A stretch of 64,000 bases of DNA. Origin: Scortum barcoo. Its lineage: Eukaryota; Chordata; Actinopteri; Centrarchiformes; Terapontidae. How positions within the stretch are numbered: the stretch's first letter is position 1; each line of letters begins with the position of its first letter. The notes under the pieces were generated by a model. That model was not told where the DNA came from. It searched no databases and was given only the letters and a program-made list of their open reading frames with translations. Shown here in pieces: positions 1 through 10,865 of the stretch. The position numbers and the translations under genes were made by a program. Location: positions 12,617,782 to 12,681,781 of the forward strand of contig CM041545.1 in the NCBI GenBank assembly GCA_023238725.1, given 5' to 3'.

Positions 1-250
1 GACGCTTTCTTGTTTTGACGGCTGACTTCCTGAGGAAGATGGGCGGCGGATAGTGTTACAGGGGTTGATCTCGGCGTGCACTCTGACCATAGTGCTGCGC
101 GGTGGGAGGACGTCGGGGCGCGGATCCGTGCCTCAGAGAGCGTCGGCGTCCTGCGGGGCCGCGGCGGAGCTGGTCGGGGAGGCTGAAGGAGGAGCTGCCG
201 CGTCTTCAGGTGCATCCATTGGCCTGGCCGAGCTCCTCTGATTGTCCTGG
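1..250. promoter_or_regulatory. CpG-rich block, candidate promoter or 5' exon
   Basis: CpG dinucleotides are packed between about 40 and 235 (GGCGGCGG, GGGGCGCGG, GGGGCCGCGGCGG), while the flanks to the right turn AT-rich at once. An inverted CCAAT box (ATTGG) lies at 218-222. On the plus strand a possible splice donor follows CAG at 209 (GTGCAT, weak). On the minus strand a 28-codon alanine/proline-rich frame beginning MDAPEDAAAPP runs from 219 to 133 and then stops, so it is at best an upstream ORF. Such islands usually mark vertebrate promoters and first exons. The direction of transcription cannot be decided, and the island may continue beyond the left edge. Confidence 0.4.
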
Positions 251-1271
251 GGCGAAATGAGGACAAATGCAAGAAGGGGAGTTAGTGCGACGTGTAATCT
301 ATCCTCATCAGTTCACCCTTAATCTGAATGCAAAAGATAAACCAGTCACTTTTACTTATTTATTTTTTTTCGGAAATCAGCTTTGGATGAATTTGATCTT
401 GTTTGATTGTTTCTCCATTCGCACGAATAAAACTTTAATGGGACTCTTTGAAATGCACGTGGGCGTGGGAGGGATCTTATTTTGCAGTATAATTAACTCA
501 ATAATTATTCTAATTGGTGGCAATTTAGTCTGGAAAGTCGAAAAAAAAGGAGACATCACATCCGTCTTCAGGCTGTGAGGAGAACTTTTGAATGATCGTG
601 CATGTGGCGCAGAGAGTTGGATGCAAAGTTTTTATTTTTTTTCTTGTTAAACTCCCCTCTGAGCTGCGATGCATTCTGCGAAATTGAGCAGGAAGAGTTC
701 ACACATTAAAAGCGCCCCCCCCCCACTTCCAAAAAAAAAAAAAGCGTCGCATCGTGTGGATAACCTTGTGCGTAAAAACACGTGCTGCTGCCCGGTGCCG
801 TCTGCGCGTCCAAGAGTTGTAATTGCTCTTCCAGCTGGAGATGGAGAGTGGGCTACAGATGTTTTTTTTTTTTTTTTTTAAGACCTGCCCTGCAAGAGAT
901 GTTAATGCAAACAGACAGAGACATTTAATAGCCTACATCACCCATTTGACTCAAATCGACTCGTTTTTCTTGAATCAGGTGTCATTTTTGGGGGGACGTT
1001 TATGAATTACAGACCTTTTTATTATTCCCTCTCGCCTGTCATGAATTCAATAATAAACTTTAGGAGAAAAAAAAACTGCATTGGAAGTAGTTATTACCCG
1101 CATTAATTCACTTAATTGAACTCTAATTCGATATTAAACTGAATAAATTAATAAATATGGTGGATATATTTTATTTTTTTTAATCCAAGTGGCGCCCTCA
1201 CTGATCATAATCCCGTCTTTGTCATCCTGCACGGGCACAAACCTGGTCCTCTCACACGATCCTCCTCCTGT

Positions 1272-1273
<2 letters not shown>
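251..1273. other. AT-rich flank with homopolymer runs, no gene seen
   Basis: Mostly AT-rich sequence with short homopolymers (C9 near 716, A12 near 731, T17 near 861). Several frames are open for 60-100 codons but are AT-driven and show no domain. Nothing else supportable. Confidence 0.5.

Positions 1274-1304
<31 letters not shown>
1274..1304. repeat. (CA)n microsatellite
   Basis: Perfect CA dinucleotide run of about 15 units. Confidence 0.95.
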
Positions 1305-1306
<2 letters not shown>

Positions 1307-1442
1307 AGAAAAAAACCCAGTGGACTGAGTAGTTCAGCTTCAGCTGTCAGGTGAAGCCCCCACCATCTCTGACAGCCTTTGTAGGGGTGTGTCAGTTCCC
1401 ACAGTACGGTGCACCCCGCCATGCATTATCTCTCCCACTATA

Positions 1443-1461
1443 ACACACACACACACACACA
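1443..1461. repeat. short (CA)n run
   Basis: About 9 perfect CA units. Confidence 0.85.
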
Positions 1462-1793
1462 TTATGTATTGTTTTGTTTGCTTCTCTTAAATGGATTAAC
1501 GGATTGCATCAAGCCCCCCAAAAGTCCCCTCTCCTCTCCTCTCCCCCCTCCTCTGATTACCCACCGGAGCGGTCCGGATATTGTGTGCAACTCCGAGCAA
1601 GCTTCCCGGTGCAGACTTCGGAGGGCTACGACAGCCGGATCGCATCGTGCCGTTGTTGGTGGTGTTGGTGGAGCTTTAGATCAGATAGGAAGAAAAAAAA
1701 AAAAAAAAACACACTTACTTCTAACGTGCATCCGCGAGACAGGTCAGCACTTTGCGTGGCGTTGGAGTGCGTGCACGTCCCGCCTCCCCCCTC

Positions 1794-1810
1794 CACACAC
1801 ACACACACAC
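1794..1810. repeat. short (CA)n run
   Basis: About 8 CA units following a C-rich tract. Confidence 0.8.
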
Positions 1811-1875
1811 CCCAACCTCCCAAGCTCTCTCTTTCCGTGGGCGAAATAATTCAAAAATAAAAAAAATAATTAAAA

Positions 1876-1903
1876 AGAAGAAAGAAGAAGAAGAAGAAGA
1901 AGA
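1876..1903. repeat. (AAG)n tract
   Basis: Near-perfect AAG/GAA trinucleotide run within a longer purine tract. Confidence 0.85.
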
Positions 1904-2205
1904 GGATCCCCCCCCACCTCCTCCGGTTCATCCACTGTACTCGCCGTCGGTCCTCACTGTACTCCCGTTATCTGCACCCACATGCCCCGGCTCGCTGTTT
2001 GTTTTTGGCCGGATACTTTCTTTTTTTCTCTCTCTCTCTCCCCCTCTCTCTGTGTCTCTCTGTCTTCCCTCTCCCTCGCACCGTGGACGGTTGCTGCGCA
2101 CGGTAGATCCGTGTCCTAGATCTGGAAACTGGCTGGGGGAGAAAAAAAAAAACAGAAAAACAGAGAGGGAGAGGACTGAAATCCAGCGTCAAGGAGTATC
2201 AAAAG

Positions 2206-2214
2206 TATAAAATA
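2206..2214 (+). promoter_or_regulatory. TATA-like box
   Basis: TATAAAATA occurs just before a GC-richer pyrimidine stretch. It matches a TATA consensus, but AT-rich 9-mers are frequent by chance and no start site can be seen. Confidence 0.12.
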
Positions 2215-2259
2215 TTGACTTTGAGGAAAGGCTTGTGCCCGCCCTTCTTCACCCCCCAC

Positions 2260-2315
2260 TCCTCCTCCTCCTCCTCCTCCCTCCTCCTCCTCTTCCTCCT
2301 CCTCCTCTTCTTCTC
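2260..2315. repeat. (CTC)n polypyrimidine tract
   Basis: Interrupted CTC/CCT/TTC trinucleotide array, pyrimidine-only for about 55 bp; a candidate triplex-forming tract. Confidence 0.85.
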
Positions 2316-2354
2316 CACTTTGCAAGCTCGGGTTTACCCGGGATGCTCAAGGGC

Positions 2355-2393
2355 AGAAAGAGAGAGAGAGAGAGAGGAGGAAAAAAAAAAAAA
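2355..2393. repeat. (GA)n followed by poly-A
   Basis: About 11 GA units, a short GGAGG spacer, then an A13 run; continuous purines. Confidence 0.85.
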
Positions 2394-2423
2394 GGCTTTA
2401 TGGAAAATATCACCCTCCCTGCT

Positions 2424-2497
2424 TCTCCTCCTCCTCCTCCTCTCCTCCTCCCTCCCTCTCTCTGTCTCTCTCTCTCTCTCTCTCGCTCTCCCTCTCT
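2424..2497. repeat. (CTC)n/(CT)n polypyrimidine tract
   Basis: CTC triplets pass into CT dinucleotides (main run about 2465-2485) with single G interruptions. Confidence 0.85.
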
Positions 2498-2760
2498 CAG
2501 TTAATACCCAGGCTAAATCCTTTTACCATCACTTTCAATCACTATCTGAGCTTTTATCTGCTCCAGCCCTGCTGCCTGAACCGGGGCGGTGCAACTTCCC
2601 CTCTCCTGCTCCTGCTCCTGCTCCAAACTGTTTCCACACCGGGTCCGGTCTGCACCCTGCTCCTTTAAAGGACCAGCAGGCAGAGGAGGAGGAGGAGGGG
2701 GGGGGGGTGTTACTGTACTCTCCATCCTTAATGTGATCCAGATCCAGATGTGTAAAAAAA

Positions 2761-3037
2761 AAACAAAAGGACGTACTGTTTACCTGGAGGGTGAACTCAC
2801 AACTATAACTGCATCAAAGCATTAGATTTCCCCAGCACAGTGGCAGCAGACTATTTTTGTGGCACTAGTAAATGTGTATATTGACCTCATATGATGCTGC
2901 CATCAAATTCTATAACATTTCCCATGAGATCTTATAAATATGAACTTTTGCTGTAGTTTCATCAGCCAACAGTGTGTGTAATAATAATTATCTATATGAT
3001 TATTATATATGCTTATAAGGGGATTTGAATTAAAAGT
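2761..3037. other. AT-rich unique sequence, nothing recognised
   Basis: No frame, repeat family or regulatory pattern that I can support. Confidence 0.4.

Positions 3038-3130
<93 letters not shown>
3038..3130. repeat. (GATA)n microsatellite, about 23 units
   Basis: A 93-bp uninterrupted GATA array. The minus strand reads as an open Leu-Ser-Ile-Tyr repeat, which is an artefact of the array. GATA arrays of this kind are common in fish and reptile genomes and are usually length-polymorphic. Confidence 0.98.
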
Positions 3131-3699
3131 TGGCATAGAAGGGAGACTGTGTAGGGGACGCGCCCTGCAGCAGAGTGGTGCACTGTCCGTGGTGCTGACG
3201 TGGAGCCTTTAACTTCTCATGCAACGGCTCCGGATTTAAACACACGCTTAAATAGAAACACTTCTTTATGAAATGGAGGTGTGACCCGTATTACAGACTA
3301 AAATTCACAATATTGTGGCCTCTGCTGTTTCAGTTTTGATTTGTTTTTAAAAAAGTGACTGAACATCCCATAAACCCTGTCTTTTTTTTTTTTTTTCACC
3401 TCCCGTGATTTAACTTCTCACCTTGCTGTCATGATGCAGAAGTGTACCTCAGGATGTGTAAGTAAGTACACTGTGACATCACTGCTAGGTGTGATTTTAG
3501 ATGCGACAAAGCACATTTCTAGCCCCATTCCCCCCCCCCGCCTGGTGTGAAGCTAGCTTTCAACCACTATACAGTCTGATGTTTAATTACTCTTTATTTA
3601 GTCTATTGCAAGTACCCCGACTTTATGAAGTGCAGTACCATTTTAAACTTAAGTAATTCAAAATGACTCTTTTAATTACTGGATAATTTGACCTCTTCA
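3131..3699. other. mixed sequence, no gene seen
   Basis: A moderately GC-rich piece at 3131-3245 (GGGGACGCGCCCTGCAG) is followed by AT-rich sequence with T14 near 3380 and C9 near 3530. No family recognised. Confidence 0.4.
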
Positions 3700-3843
3700 G
3701 GCCTCTAAATATTACTCAGATAAAGCAAAGACAGAGACTTTGCTGTGGTCATAACCCATAGAAAAGATGTAGCAAGTGACAAGGGGTCATATGTTTACAT
3801 TCAATTGTTTATGGGGTCAAGCCTGAAAGTTTGAGAACCACTG
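3700..3843 (-). mobile_element. 3' remnant of a hAT-like non-autonomous element
   Basis: The right end reads GTTTGAGAACCACTG, the reverse complement of CAGTGGTTCTCAAAC, a terminal repeat typical of hAT-superfamily elements in fish and mammals. Inside it are GTGACAAGGGGTCAT and a second GGGGTCA, internal words I associate with the same family in fish. The opposite end is not recognisable upstream, so the copy is truncated and old. A second, separately decayed end of this kind lies at 25760. Confidence 0.55.
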
Positions 3844-4674
3844 TGGTGAATGATGGACACTTAACCTGATATCAGTGTCCTCTCTATACAACAGCCAATA
3901 TGAAGAGAAAAAAAATGTGTATTTGCACATCATCTCATTTTGCCCGGGACTTGCTACAACCTCAAGTATTTCCCCAAAGGCCCCACCACCTAAGTAACTA
4001 ACACCACTGTAGTGCTAACACACGAACAGATGCGTATCATTGGTTCTTAGCGAGCCACGACATGGTAATTAACACTTCAGAGGTGAATGACAAGCATTTT
4101 GGCTTACATAATTCTCACCTCTGGCTAATTTTAGGGCATCAGAAGAAGAACGAGGCCAAAAAGACAAGGGGGGAGAAAGGGATGTACAATTCACAGGAAA
4201 TTATGAACCTCTGTATGAAACACTGGCAGCACACCCAGGAGAGGATCAATAGCTTGTCCTTGCAGGGCCTTCCCTCTCTTTTCGCATCTTTGAGATGAGC
4301 GTTAACCCTTTTTGTACTGCTGAGGCATTTTCAGAAGAGAGGACCCCCCCACCCCCCTCTTCTACGGCAGTGTGAACAGGGCCAGACTGAAAGACGAATT
4401 CCCCCCCCTTGGGGATCAATAGAGCATCACAAATGTGGCATTCGTCGCTATAACAGGCTCTTGATATAGAATAACACAGGCCTTTAATCGACACTGCACC
4501 AGGGTGAAGAGGAAGAAAAAAGGGGCCTGCTGAATTTGTCAGCCTCTGAGTCAAAGATGAAACACGAGTGATGTGGCATTTGTTAGAGGTTGAGACAAAC
4601 TAGAGAGAAAAAAAATTGCAGCAGTCTGTATTTCGCCATTAGTATTATTAAAGGTTTTCAGATTTCACCGGTTT
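3844..4674. other. unique sequence, no gene seen
   Basis: Moderately complex sequence with C-rich runs near 4347 and 4400. The region 4240-4560 has fairly high complexity and could hold an element, but no motif decides it. Confidence 0.35.
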
Positions 4675-4810
4675 AAATTTGAGACCTTGTGCAACAAACT
4701 CTCGCTCGTCGTGGGTGATTTACAGCCGAGGTTCATCACTGATTCAGCGATGGTCAGAGAGTGTCAGCCGCGCTTGAAACATGACTTAGCATGATTAAGC
4801 TCCAAACGTT
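4675..4810. promoter_or_regulatory. conserved-element-like island
   Basis: A short island of high complexity keeps several CpGs (CTCGCTCGTCG, CAGCCGCGC) within AT-rich surroundings and ends with ATGATTAAGC. The texture resembles vertebrate conserved non-coding elements; there is no other evidence. Confidence 0.22.
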
Positions 4811-5405
4811 TATTTCACAAATGGGCAAGGATTACATGTGTAGGCAGTGAAGCTGATTGCATTCTGTGCAGCCTCTGTGATTTACTGCCCTGTGCAAGAG
4901 AAAATCACCATCATACTTAGCCACGTTGTCTACATCTATATATGCTTTTACACTTTACCAAATTCACTCGAATGTGCATCAATAACCTGATAGAAATGTC
5001 AGCCCTCAACATGATGAATGAGTGATATTGTATTTTGGAATTCAATTATGTCTAACTAAATAAGAGCATCAATAACAATAGAGCAGGCTGTCCTGGCTAA
5101 TAGACCCGTACACACTGCACTGTGTAGCACAACCAGGCATTGCCGCATTCATTTCCTGCAACAATGTTAGTGACTTTAGTGAAAGTGGCAGCATAGAATT
5201 AGGCATCCATTTGAAAACTGATTTAATCCTGAATTGGCCGTGTGTGAGTATTATATAATATTTAACTGTTTATATAGAAAATCTGCCCTGTGAATCATTC
5301 GGCTCCCCGGAGAGCGTTTCACCGAATCTGAAAAGTTGTGTAAAACGTTGAGTGTCAGTAAGTGGCAAAAATCAGATGACAGGACTCTCCGCCGCTCTCT
5401 CGCTA
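4811..5405. other. AT-rich sequence, nothing recognised
   Basis: No coding signal. Ends at a CT microsatellite. Confidence 0.4.

Positions 5406-5430
<25 letters not shown>
5406..5430. repeat. (CT)n microsatellite
   Basis: About 12 CT units followed by T8. Confidence 0.9.
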
Positions 5431-5437
<7 letters not shown>

Positions 5438-5609
5438 GTCACTCGCCATCTTTCTTTATACTCTCCCTCTCTTTCACTCTCACTCTCTCCATGTTTGTAT
5501 TTTGGCAGAGGATTGAACTGTCAGAGTAGCCTAGCTGGCAGACCTTGATAAAAAATATACCCTTCATCGTGGCAGCCTGCAGAGTTTGGACAAGGTTCAG
5601 GACAGGCCT

Positions 5610-5612
<3 letters not shown>

Positions 5613-5653
<41 letters not shown>
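5613..5653. repeat. (CT)n microsatellite
   Basis: About 20 perfect CT units. Confidence 0.95.
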
Positions 5654-5655
<2 letters not shown>

Positions 5656-6912
5656 TATTTGCTGAAAGGATGACGCAAGTCAACTTGTGCAGGAGTCACG
5701 CTCTCACATAAATCAGATTCGAACCCTGGGAACGCCCCAAACAAGTTGTGCACGATCAGAAATAATTTATCTGTCCATCGTGAAATGCTTTGACCAGATG
5801 GCCATGCTTTAATCACACACACGGACACACACACACAAACATACATACAGTACAGTATATCCTTTTCTGTCTGTACACACAGGTCTTGTCTGAAGTCATT
5901 AGCTCACAGGGCCACATGTCCAAAAGATGGATATATATTTATATATTTAAAGGGAAACAATTTTGCAAATTCAAAAATACCAATATGGAAAAAATATGAG
6001 CTAAAATGCTAAACTGTAAGCTCTAGATGTTAGCCAAACTAAGCATCCAAGCGGTCGGACTCTGCTGCTGATGTGTTGCTGGAGCTTTTTCACCACCATG
6101 CCGAGCTTCTCATTTCCCTTTGTGCAGTGCATCGTGGGAAAATAATGTCTATTCATGGCACACGGAAACATCAAGTGTTATTAAGTATTCATACTGACTC
6201 TTGAGAATACTTATTCTTGTCACCTTTCTGACCTGAACATATAAATAGTATGTAGTGAGGGATTGGGATACATGTACTTCACCTGCTCACTTTCTCCATC
6301 TTTGTCTTCTACTCACTGTCTTCAGAAGAAACTCACTACTCACATTACTTACATAAATGATTACTCATATAGGTGTATCACATCTGAGTGAGCTAATGAA
6401 AAGGTTAGTAAAGATAGCGTAATTTTCTACAATTTACAGTTTGTGCTCAACAGTGTGGTAGCCATTTTAAAGTCGAGATGCGTTTATACAAATATTTTGA
6501 AAAAGATTTTACATGAGAATTGCCAGTGTTAAATGCCTGCAGCCACTTGGCAAAAGTATTTCCTCTGTATCAACATACCTTCGACCACTGGATTCTTCCA
6601 TATATTTAAGTTAGATAGACAACGCTGAATAAAACCTTATGAAAGCCATGTGATTTCATGTCACCTGTGCAAGTGCTCGTGGACGTACCTCTCCAAATAG
6701 GCCCCAATTTCCTGAGAGATCTCTTTTTTTGTTTTTTAGCTTTAATAGTCAAATCAAACTTGTATTATTTTGGTCTGTAAGCCTCAAATGTGCCTACCAG
6801 AACTAAGGAACACCTGTCACTGTGATCATATGATGTTCTTTAAACAACCAGATGGGTCCTCCAGAAAATGAAAGAGACGTGCACAAACACAGACATACAT
6901 GTGAGCGCACCC

Positions 6913-6916
<4 letters not shown>
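5654..6916. other. unique and AT-rich sequence, no gene seen
   Basis: Contains an interrupted CA/CATA run (5813-5880). GCATCGTGGGAAA at 6128-6140 resembles a short word found in several vertebrate repeats and promoters. No frame with a recognisable protein. Confidence 0.35.

Positions 6917-6960
<44 letters not shown>
6917..6960. repeat. (CA)n microsatellite
   Basis: About 22 perfect CA units. Confidence 0.97.
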
Positions 6961-6962
<2 letters not shown>

Positions 6963-7465
6963 CTCCTAGCAACTCCTAGTTAGTGGTCCTACCTTGGGAG
7001 TGATGCTCTTTTCACTTACATCAGGTGTTTGCCCACCAGGGAAAACAGAAATAACCTTGGAGTGACCCTGAAAGGGGGACACATTTCACCTCCTTCCCTC
7101 AATACCACATTGAACCCTTTTACCTGGTTGCCCCCCAAAAAAATATTAACACCACGAGAAGTTTTCCTGTGTTTTAGTTTGTCTTCTCCCCTCTCCCGTC
7201 GCTATATTAATAGAGGTTTACGTTGACCTCTCCAGTGGTTTCTGTCCTGAGAAGTCAGATGGCTTGAAGTGGATGTGGTGGTTAAGGAGGAGTGAGCTGT
7301 AATGAGCAGAAATAACACCTGAGGGCTCACGCTTCTACATCACATATCCGTCACTTGATAAGGAGGGATGACAAGCTGTCGACTTTGAGATTTAGCAGCG
7401 TCTGCGGAGAGCCCAGTCGGTGTCCCGTCCCACACTGGGCCAACGGCGAAAACGCTAATCTAATG

Positions 7466-7490
7466 TGGTGTGTGTGTGTGTTTGTGTGTG
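7466..7490. repeat. (GT)n microsatellite, interrupted
   Basis: About 12 GT units with one TTT interruption. Confidence 0.85.
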
Positions 7491-7700
7491 AGAGGGTTTG
7501 AGGACTGTTTATATACATTTTGTGCATGCAGCGTTGCAGTGGTGTATAAGGTGAATCCATCCACGTGAAGTGCACTACAATTCTGTGTGTACAGGCGCTG
7601 TACAGTGGCCTCTTTCTGCTTGTCGGCCACGGCGTGACTGAACCTGCTCAGTGTTCCTGTGTGATCCAGTGATCGATGCAAACCTCTATAGAGGTGCCTT

Positions 7701-7724
7701 TCACACACACACACACACACACAC
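7701..7724. repeat. (CA)n microsatellite
   Basis: About 12 perfect CA units. Confidence 0.9.
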
Positions 7725-9364
7725 TCTCCACTCCTCAACACTGTAAAGTGTCTGTCGCCGCTGAAGGTTATGGTAACAAACCCAACCTCTCACTCACCCT
7801 CTTGCTCGGTGGATCAATCAATTAGTCATTTACTTCGTCATTCCTCCTCACTCACTCATTCACATTCTCATCTATCACGTCACCAAATGTAATGTTTGCG
7901 TTCTGTAGTATGAAAAAAAGGGAAAAAAAGAAAGAAAACAACATGACTGATGGTCACCTACTCATTCATGCGGTGAGTGAATGAGTGAGCTCATTGTTCA
8001 CTGACTGACTCAGCCTGTTCACTCACTCGCTCATTAGTCAAAGGTTCTGGGATTTAAGGTCTAGTTTGCACATCCGCTGAGGTTTCCTGAAGTGAATATT
8101 CATTGTTTGTTGTCATCTTGTTGTGTACTGATACCCTGTCACCTACGAGGTGTTTCTGAGGGGATCTGGTGATAGATGTGCTGTGTGAGGACTCAATCAA
8201 GGTGTGTGTGTGAACGCTGCGGGGGTGTGATTTGCACAAGCATGAATAGTTTTTTTTTTTGTTTGTTTGTTTTTTTTACTCTCTCTAGAGTTTGAGGTAT
8301 TTCACAAAATACCATGTGCTTCAAAAGTCAGCCATGTAAGCACTAACTTTCAGCAACTCATTTATCCATTTATTTCTTATTTACACTGTGTCCCAAAAGT
8401 TTGTGCACCACAGAAAAAGTCAACTCAGAGTTGACAGAAGACCATTTCCGCACGCCTGTTGAACATCTTCCTAGCTGTGACTGGGCCCGATTTTGCTAAC
8501 AACAAAATGCCAGAAAATGTGCACACATGCAAGTGAGTCAAGCTTCATCTTAGATAGTTGTAGTCATGATACTTATTTTTGTTTTCTGATGTTTGCTTAC
8601 ACTGTTTCACCGCCATCCCAAGCTCACTCTTGATTACATGAACTGTTAAACGATTACTCACACAGGTGCATTGACTTCCTCTGAGTGTATTGAAATGGAA
8701 AGACATCGCAATTTTTAACCTTTTTCTAAAAGAGTGCTCTGATTTAGTGATTTAATGTACGAACATAAGGTTGGGACTAAAAACTAAAAGACGGGTGTTC
8801 AAAAAACTATGTAGTAGAAATATCCTGACTATTTTTAGTTCCTAGAATGGACCATGATTTCAAAATCACCAGATTTTGCATTTCCCATGATTATTAATAT
8901 TTCCCATGTTGTAGATTAATGTGTAAAATCATTCGAGATGCCCTGGTAATGCAGGCAAATCAAAGTCAGAGGGATCTCATAATGGGATTCCAGGCAAGTG
9001 AGGGTTGAGAAATCCTGGTTTAACTCTTGCAACTTTTATTGACTCCTTTTATGGTGATCTTTATTGATTTATTTCGACACTCATTACATCAGCATCAGAT
9101 TAAGTGGTTTTCTACTCAGCATGTAATGTAACTGCATTTGAAATATTGAATCTCCAAAGTTCATGTAACCAAAGATCAACACGTTATTTGCCATGTGCTA
9201 CCATAGGCCCTATGTGCCATTTCAGATTTATAACTAAGGCTTAGCAGCAAATTAAAGTCAGGTCTAGAGTAGGATAAAAGATTTACAGTCTGTTCGCCAG
9301 AATGGTCTGCTAACAGGCGTTCAGCCTACTCACACCATTATATCCTTCATTAAATGAGCTGTAG

Positions 9365-9600
9365 AGGAGAGAATGAGATTTATCCTGCTGCTCTCAGGGC
9401 AAATAGGGCGCAGTCTCTTCTTCAGACTGACGCTCGGTGTTGACATTGGGGGGATAAATCCAGCAGGATCAATACCAGCTTTTCGTCTCATTGATTTGCC
9501 CATACAACCTCTCGCCCAGAGGTTCTTCCACCATTCTGACCCCTCTCCGTCACCTGTGAACGCCGTTCATTCATCTATCTACATATAGTGCCTATCCATT
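9365..9600. promoter_or_regulatory. conserved-element-like island
   Basis: A complex, CpG-retaining segment with a tight set of AT-core words: GGGATAAATCC at 9451-9461, GATCAATACC at 9467-9476, and TCATTGATTTG at 9488-9498. It stands out from the AT-rich flanks. A 71-codon plus-strand frame crosses it but ends without a splice site or domain. Regulatory function is inferred from texture only. Confidence 0.28.
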
Positions 9601-9906
9601 TCACCGACTGGAGATGGTGACATTGTACAGTGAGCACAGCTCTTAGAGGTCTCATGTCAGAGGATGAAGCTTTAACTCAACATTGATTACTTCAGTCTTA
9701 TCTACTGTGTATATTTAGTATGTATCGACAGTTCAGTTAAAATTTGTAAGCAGCTCGTCACCCAAGCATGAAATCACAGAGCCAAAATTTATCTACTGAG
9801 AAAAAGACAACCCAACAAGTAAAAAAAGTAAAGTAAAAGTAAGTAAAATTGTGTTCATCCTATACTGGCAAAGGATAATCTTTTTAACATAAACAGAGAA
9901 TAAACA
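9601..9906. other. AT-rich sequence, nothing recognised
   Basis: Includes a short AAGTAA-like tandem near 9820-9847. Confidence 0.35.
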
Positions 9907-10219
9907 GTTTTCTGATCTTACACCACTAACGACTAGGTTAGAGTCAGGACAAGATTGTGGCTTGGCTAAAAAATATTCCTTTGTTATGGTCATTTTGGTG
10001 AGAATTGTAACCACTTGGGTAAGGTTGTGGAACAGCCACGGTCATGTTTAAAAGAAACCAGCACTGACTGCTGGAAGGAAACAGGAATCCCTTGTTAAAA
10101 TGCAACATTTTGTTGACCCACCTCTGCTCCCTCTGTGGACTTTGTGGCTCTATAATCATGTCGCGGCTTCCCCTTTTGCTTTCGACAAACCAAAGTCTTT
10201 GGAAGGTTTTCTCACTTTT
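9907..10219 (+). repeat. unnamed dispersed repeat, copy A
   Basis: It shares an ordered series of words with 52386-52716: TTTTCTGATCTTACAC at the left, then CTGACTGnTGGAAGGAAAC, GTTGACnC, nGACTTTGTG, CTTCCnCTTTTGCT and finally GGTTTTnnTCA. Order, spacing and orientation are kept, so these are two diverged copies of one mobile or duplicated sequence. No transposase, poly-A tail or terminal inverted repeat is visible, and I cannot place it in a named family. Confidence 0.6.
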
Positions 10220-10785
10220 CACATTTTTACTGTTTTGCGGGGCTGTAGCTGAAAGGACTCAGGCTGTGGTTTTCTGTCTCAGAAAAGATAACTTCTAAAA
10301 TGTTTGCCTAATCTCTTACACTCTCAGTTTCAAACTTTTAAAATTTGCTTAACTGTGACTGTTGATTGCAGACTGTCAGTAATACCAGTTGCACACCAAA
10401 TAGTTAATTCTGATATAATGTGTAAACGCTGTGTTGGTGTGACATTTCTTTCATAACTGAGACAATGTCACAAATGAGTGTCATTGTGAGTTTTCTTATG
10501 ATTGAAAGCCGGTAGGCATTGAACAGGAAGACAGCCACTGTGACCTTACACTGCAGTGGTGTTTTGTTTCTGTCACTCGACCAGTGGTGGTCTTTGTTTC
10601 TTTGTTTATTTCTGTCCTTCCTCCGGGGTAAATAAGACCCTGCTCTGCCAGAGAGGAGCCTGGGTAATGAGGCCTGTGTCTTTGGAAGCTCTACATCCAA
10701 CAGGTCATGGGTCAAACTCAGAGGTACAAGGGAAATGGATATGAGGTTGGAGGAATCTATTTATATTATATTATATTTCTATCTG
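10220..10785. other. unique sequence, no gene seen
   Basis: Overlapping short frames of about 60-100 codons occur on both strands without domain or splice evidence. Confidence 0.35.
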
Positions 10786-10865
10786 TGTGTGCGTGTGTAA
10801 AAGTGCGTGTGTGTAATGCAAAGTGCATGTGCGCATGTGCATGCATGCATGTGTGTGTGTGTATG
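10786..10865. repeat. alternating GT/GC/GCAT tract, Z-DNA-prone
   Basis: A degenerate purine-pyrimidine alternating tract with a GCATGCATGCATG core and flanking TG runs. Such alternation favours left-handed DNA. Confidence 0.75.

Larger units (their letters stand above)
1400..2760. other. polypyrimidine/polypurine mosaic, possible promoter flank or long 5' UTR
   Basis: The segment alternates CT/CTC-rich tracts, AAG and GA tracts and poly-A runs with short GC-rich, CpG-containing pieces, such as about 1560-1660 (GGAGCGGTCCGGA, CGGATCGCATCGTGCCG) and 2570-2660. This texture is common in the 5' UTR and promoter flanks of vertebrate developmental genes. Reading frames of up to 173 codons cross it, but they are runs of Ser, Leu, Pro, Glu or Lys produced by the simple repeats, so none is called as a CDS. 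There is no clear initiator ATG or splice donor tied to a coding exon. Confidence 0.35.
6961..9364. other. unique sequence with small microsatellites, no gene seen
   Basis: Includes GT units at 7466-7490, CA units at 7701-7724, and a degenerate array of CACT/CATT words between 7780 and 8040. No exon-like segment, RNA gene or named repeat recognised. Confidence 0.4.

Noticed and set aside
1752..2736. Frames of 152 and 173 codons in the 5' region
   Set aside because: Produced by AAG, CTC and CT simple repeats; no non-repetitive core.
3038..3130. Regular array considered as CRISPR
   Set aside because: Four-base unit with no spacers; it is a microsatellite in a vertebrate-type sequence.
5712..5730. 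GATTCGAACCCTGG, resembling an inverted tRNA B box
   Set aside because: No A box at the right distance on the minus strand and no cloverleaf pairing.
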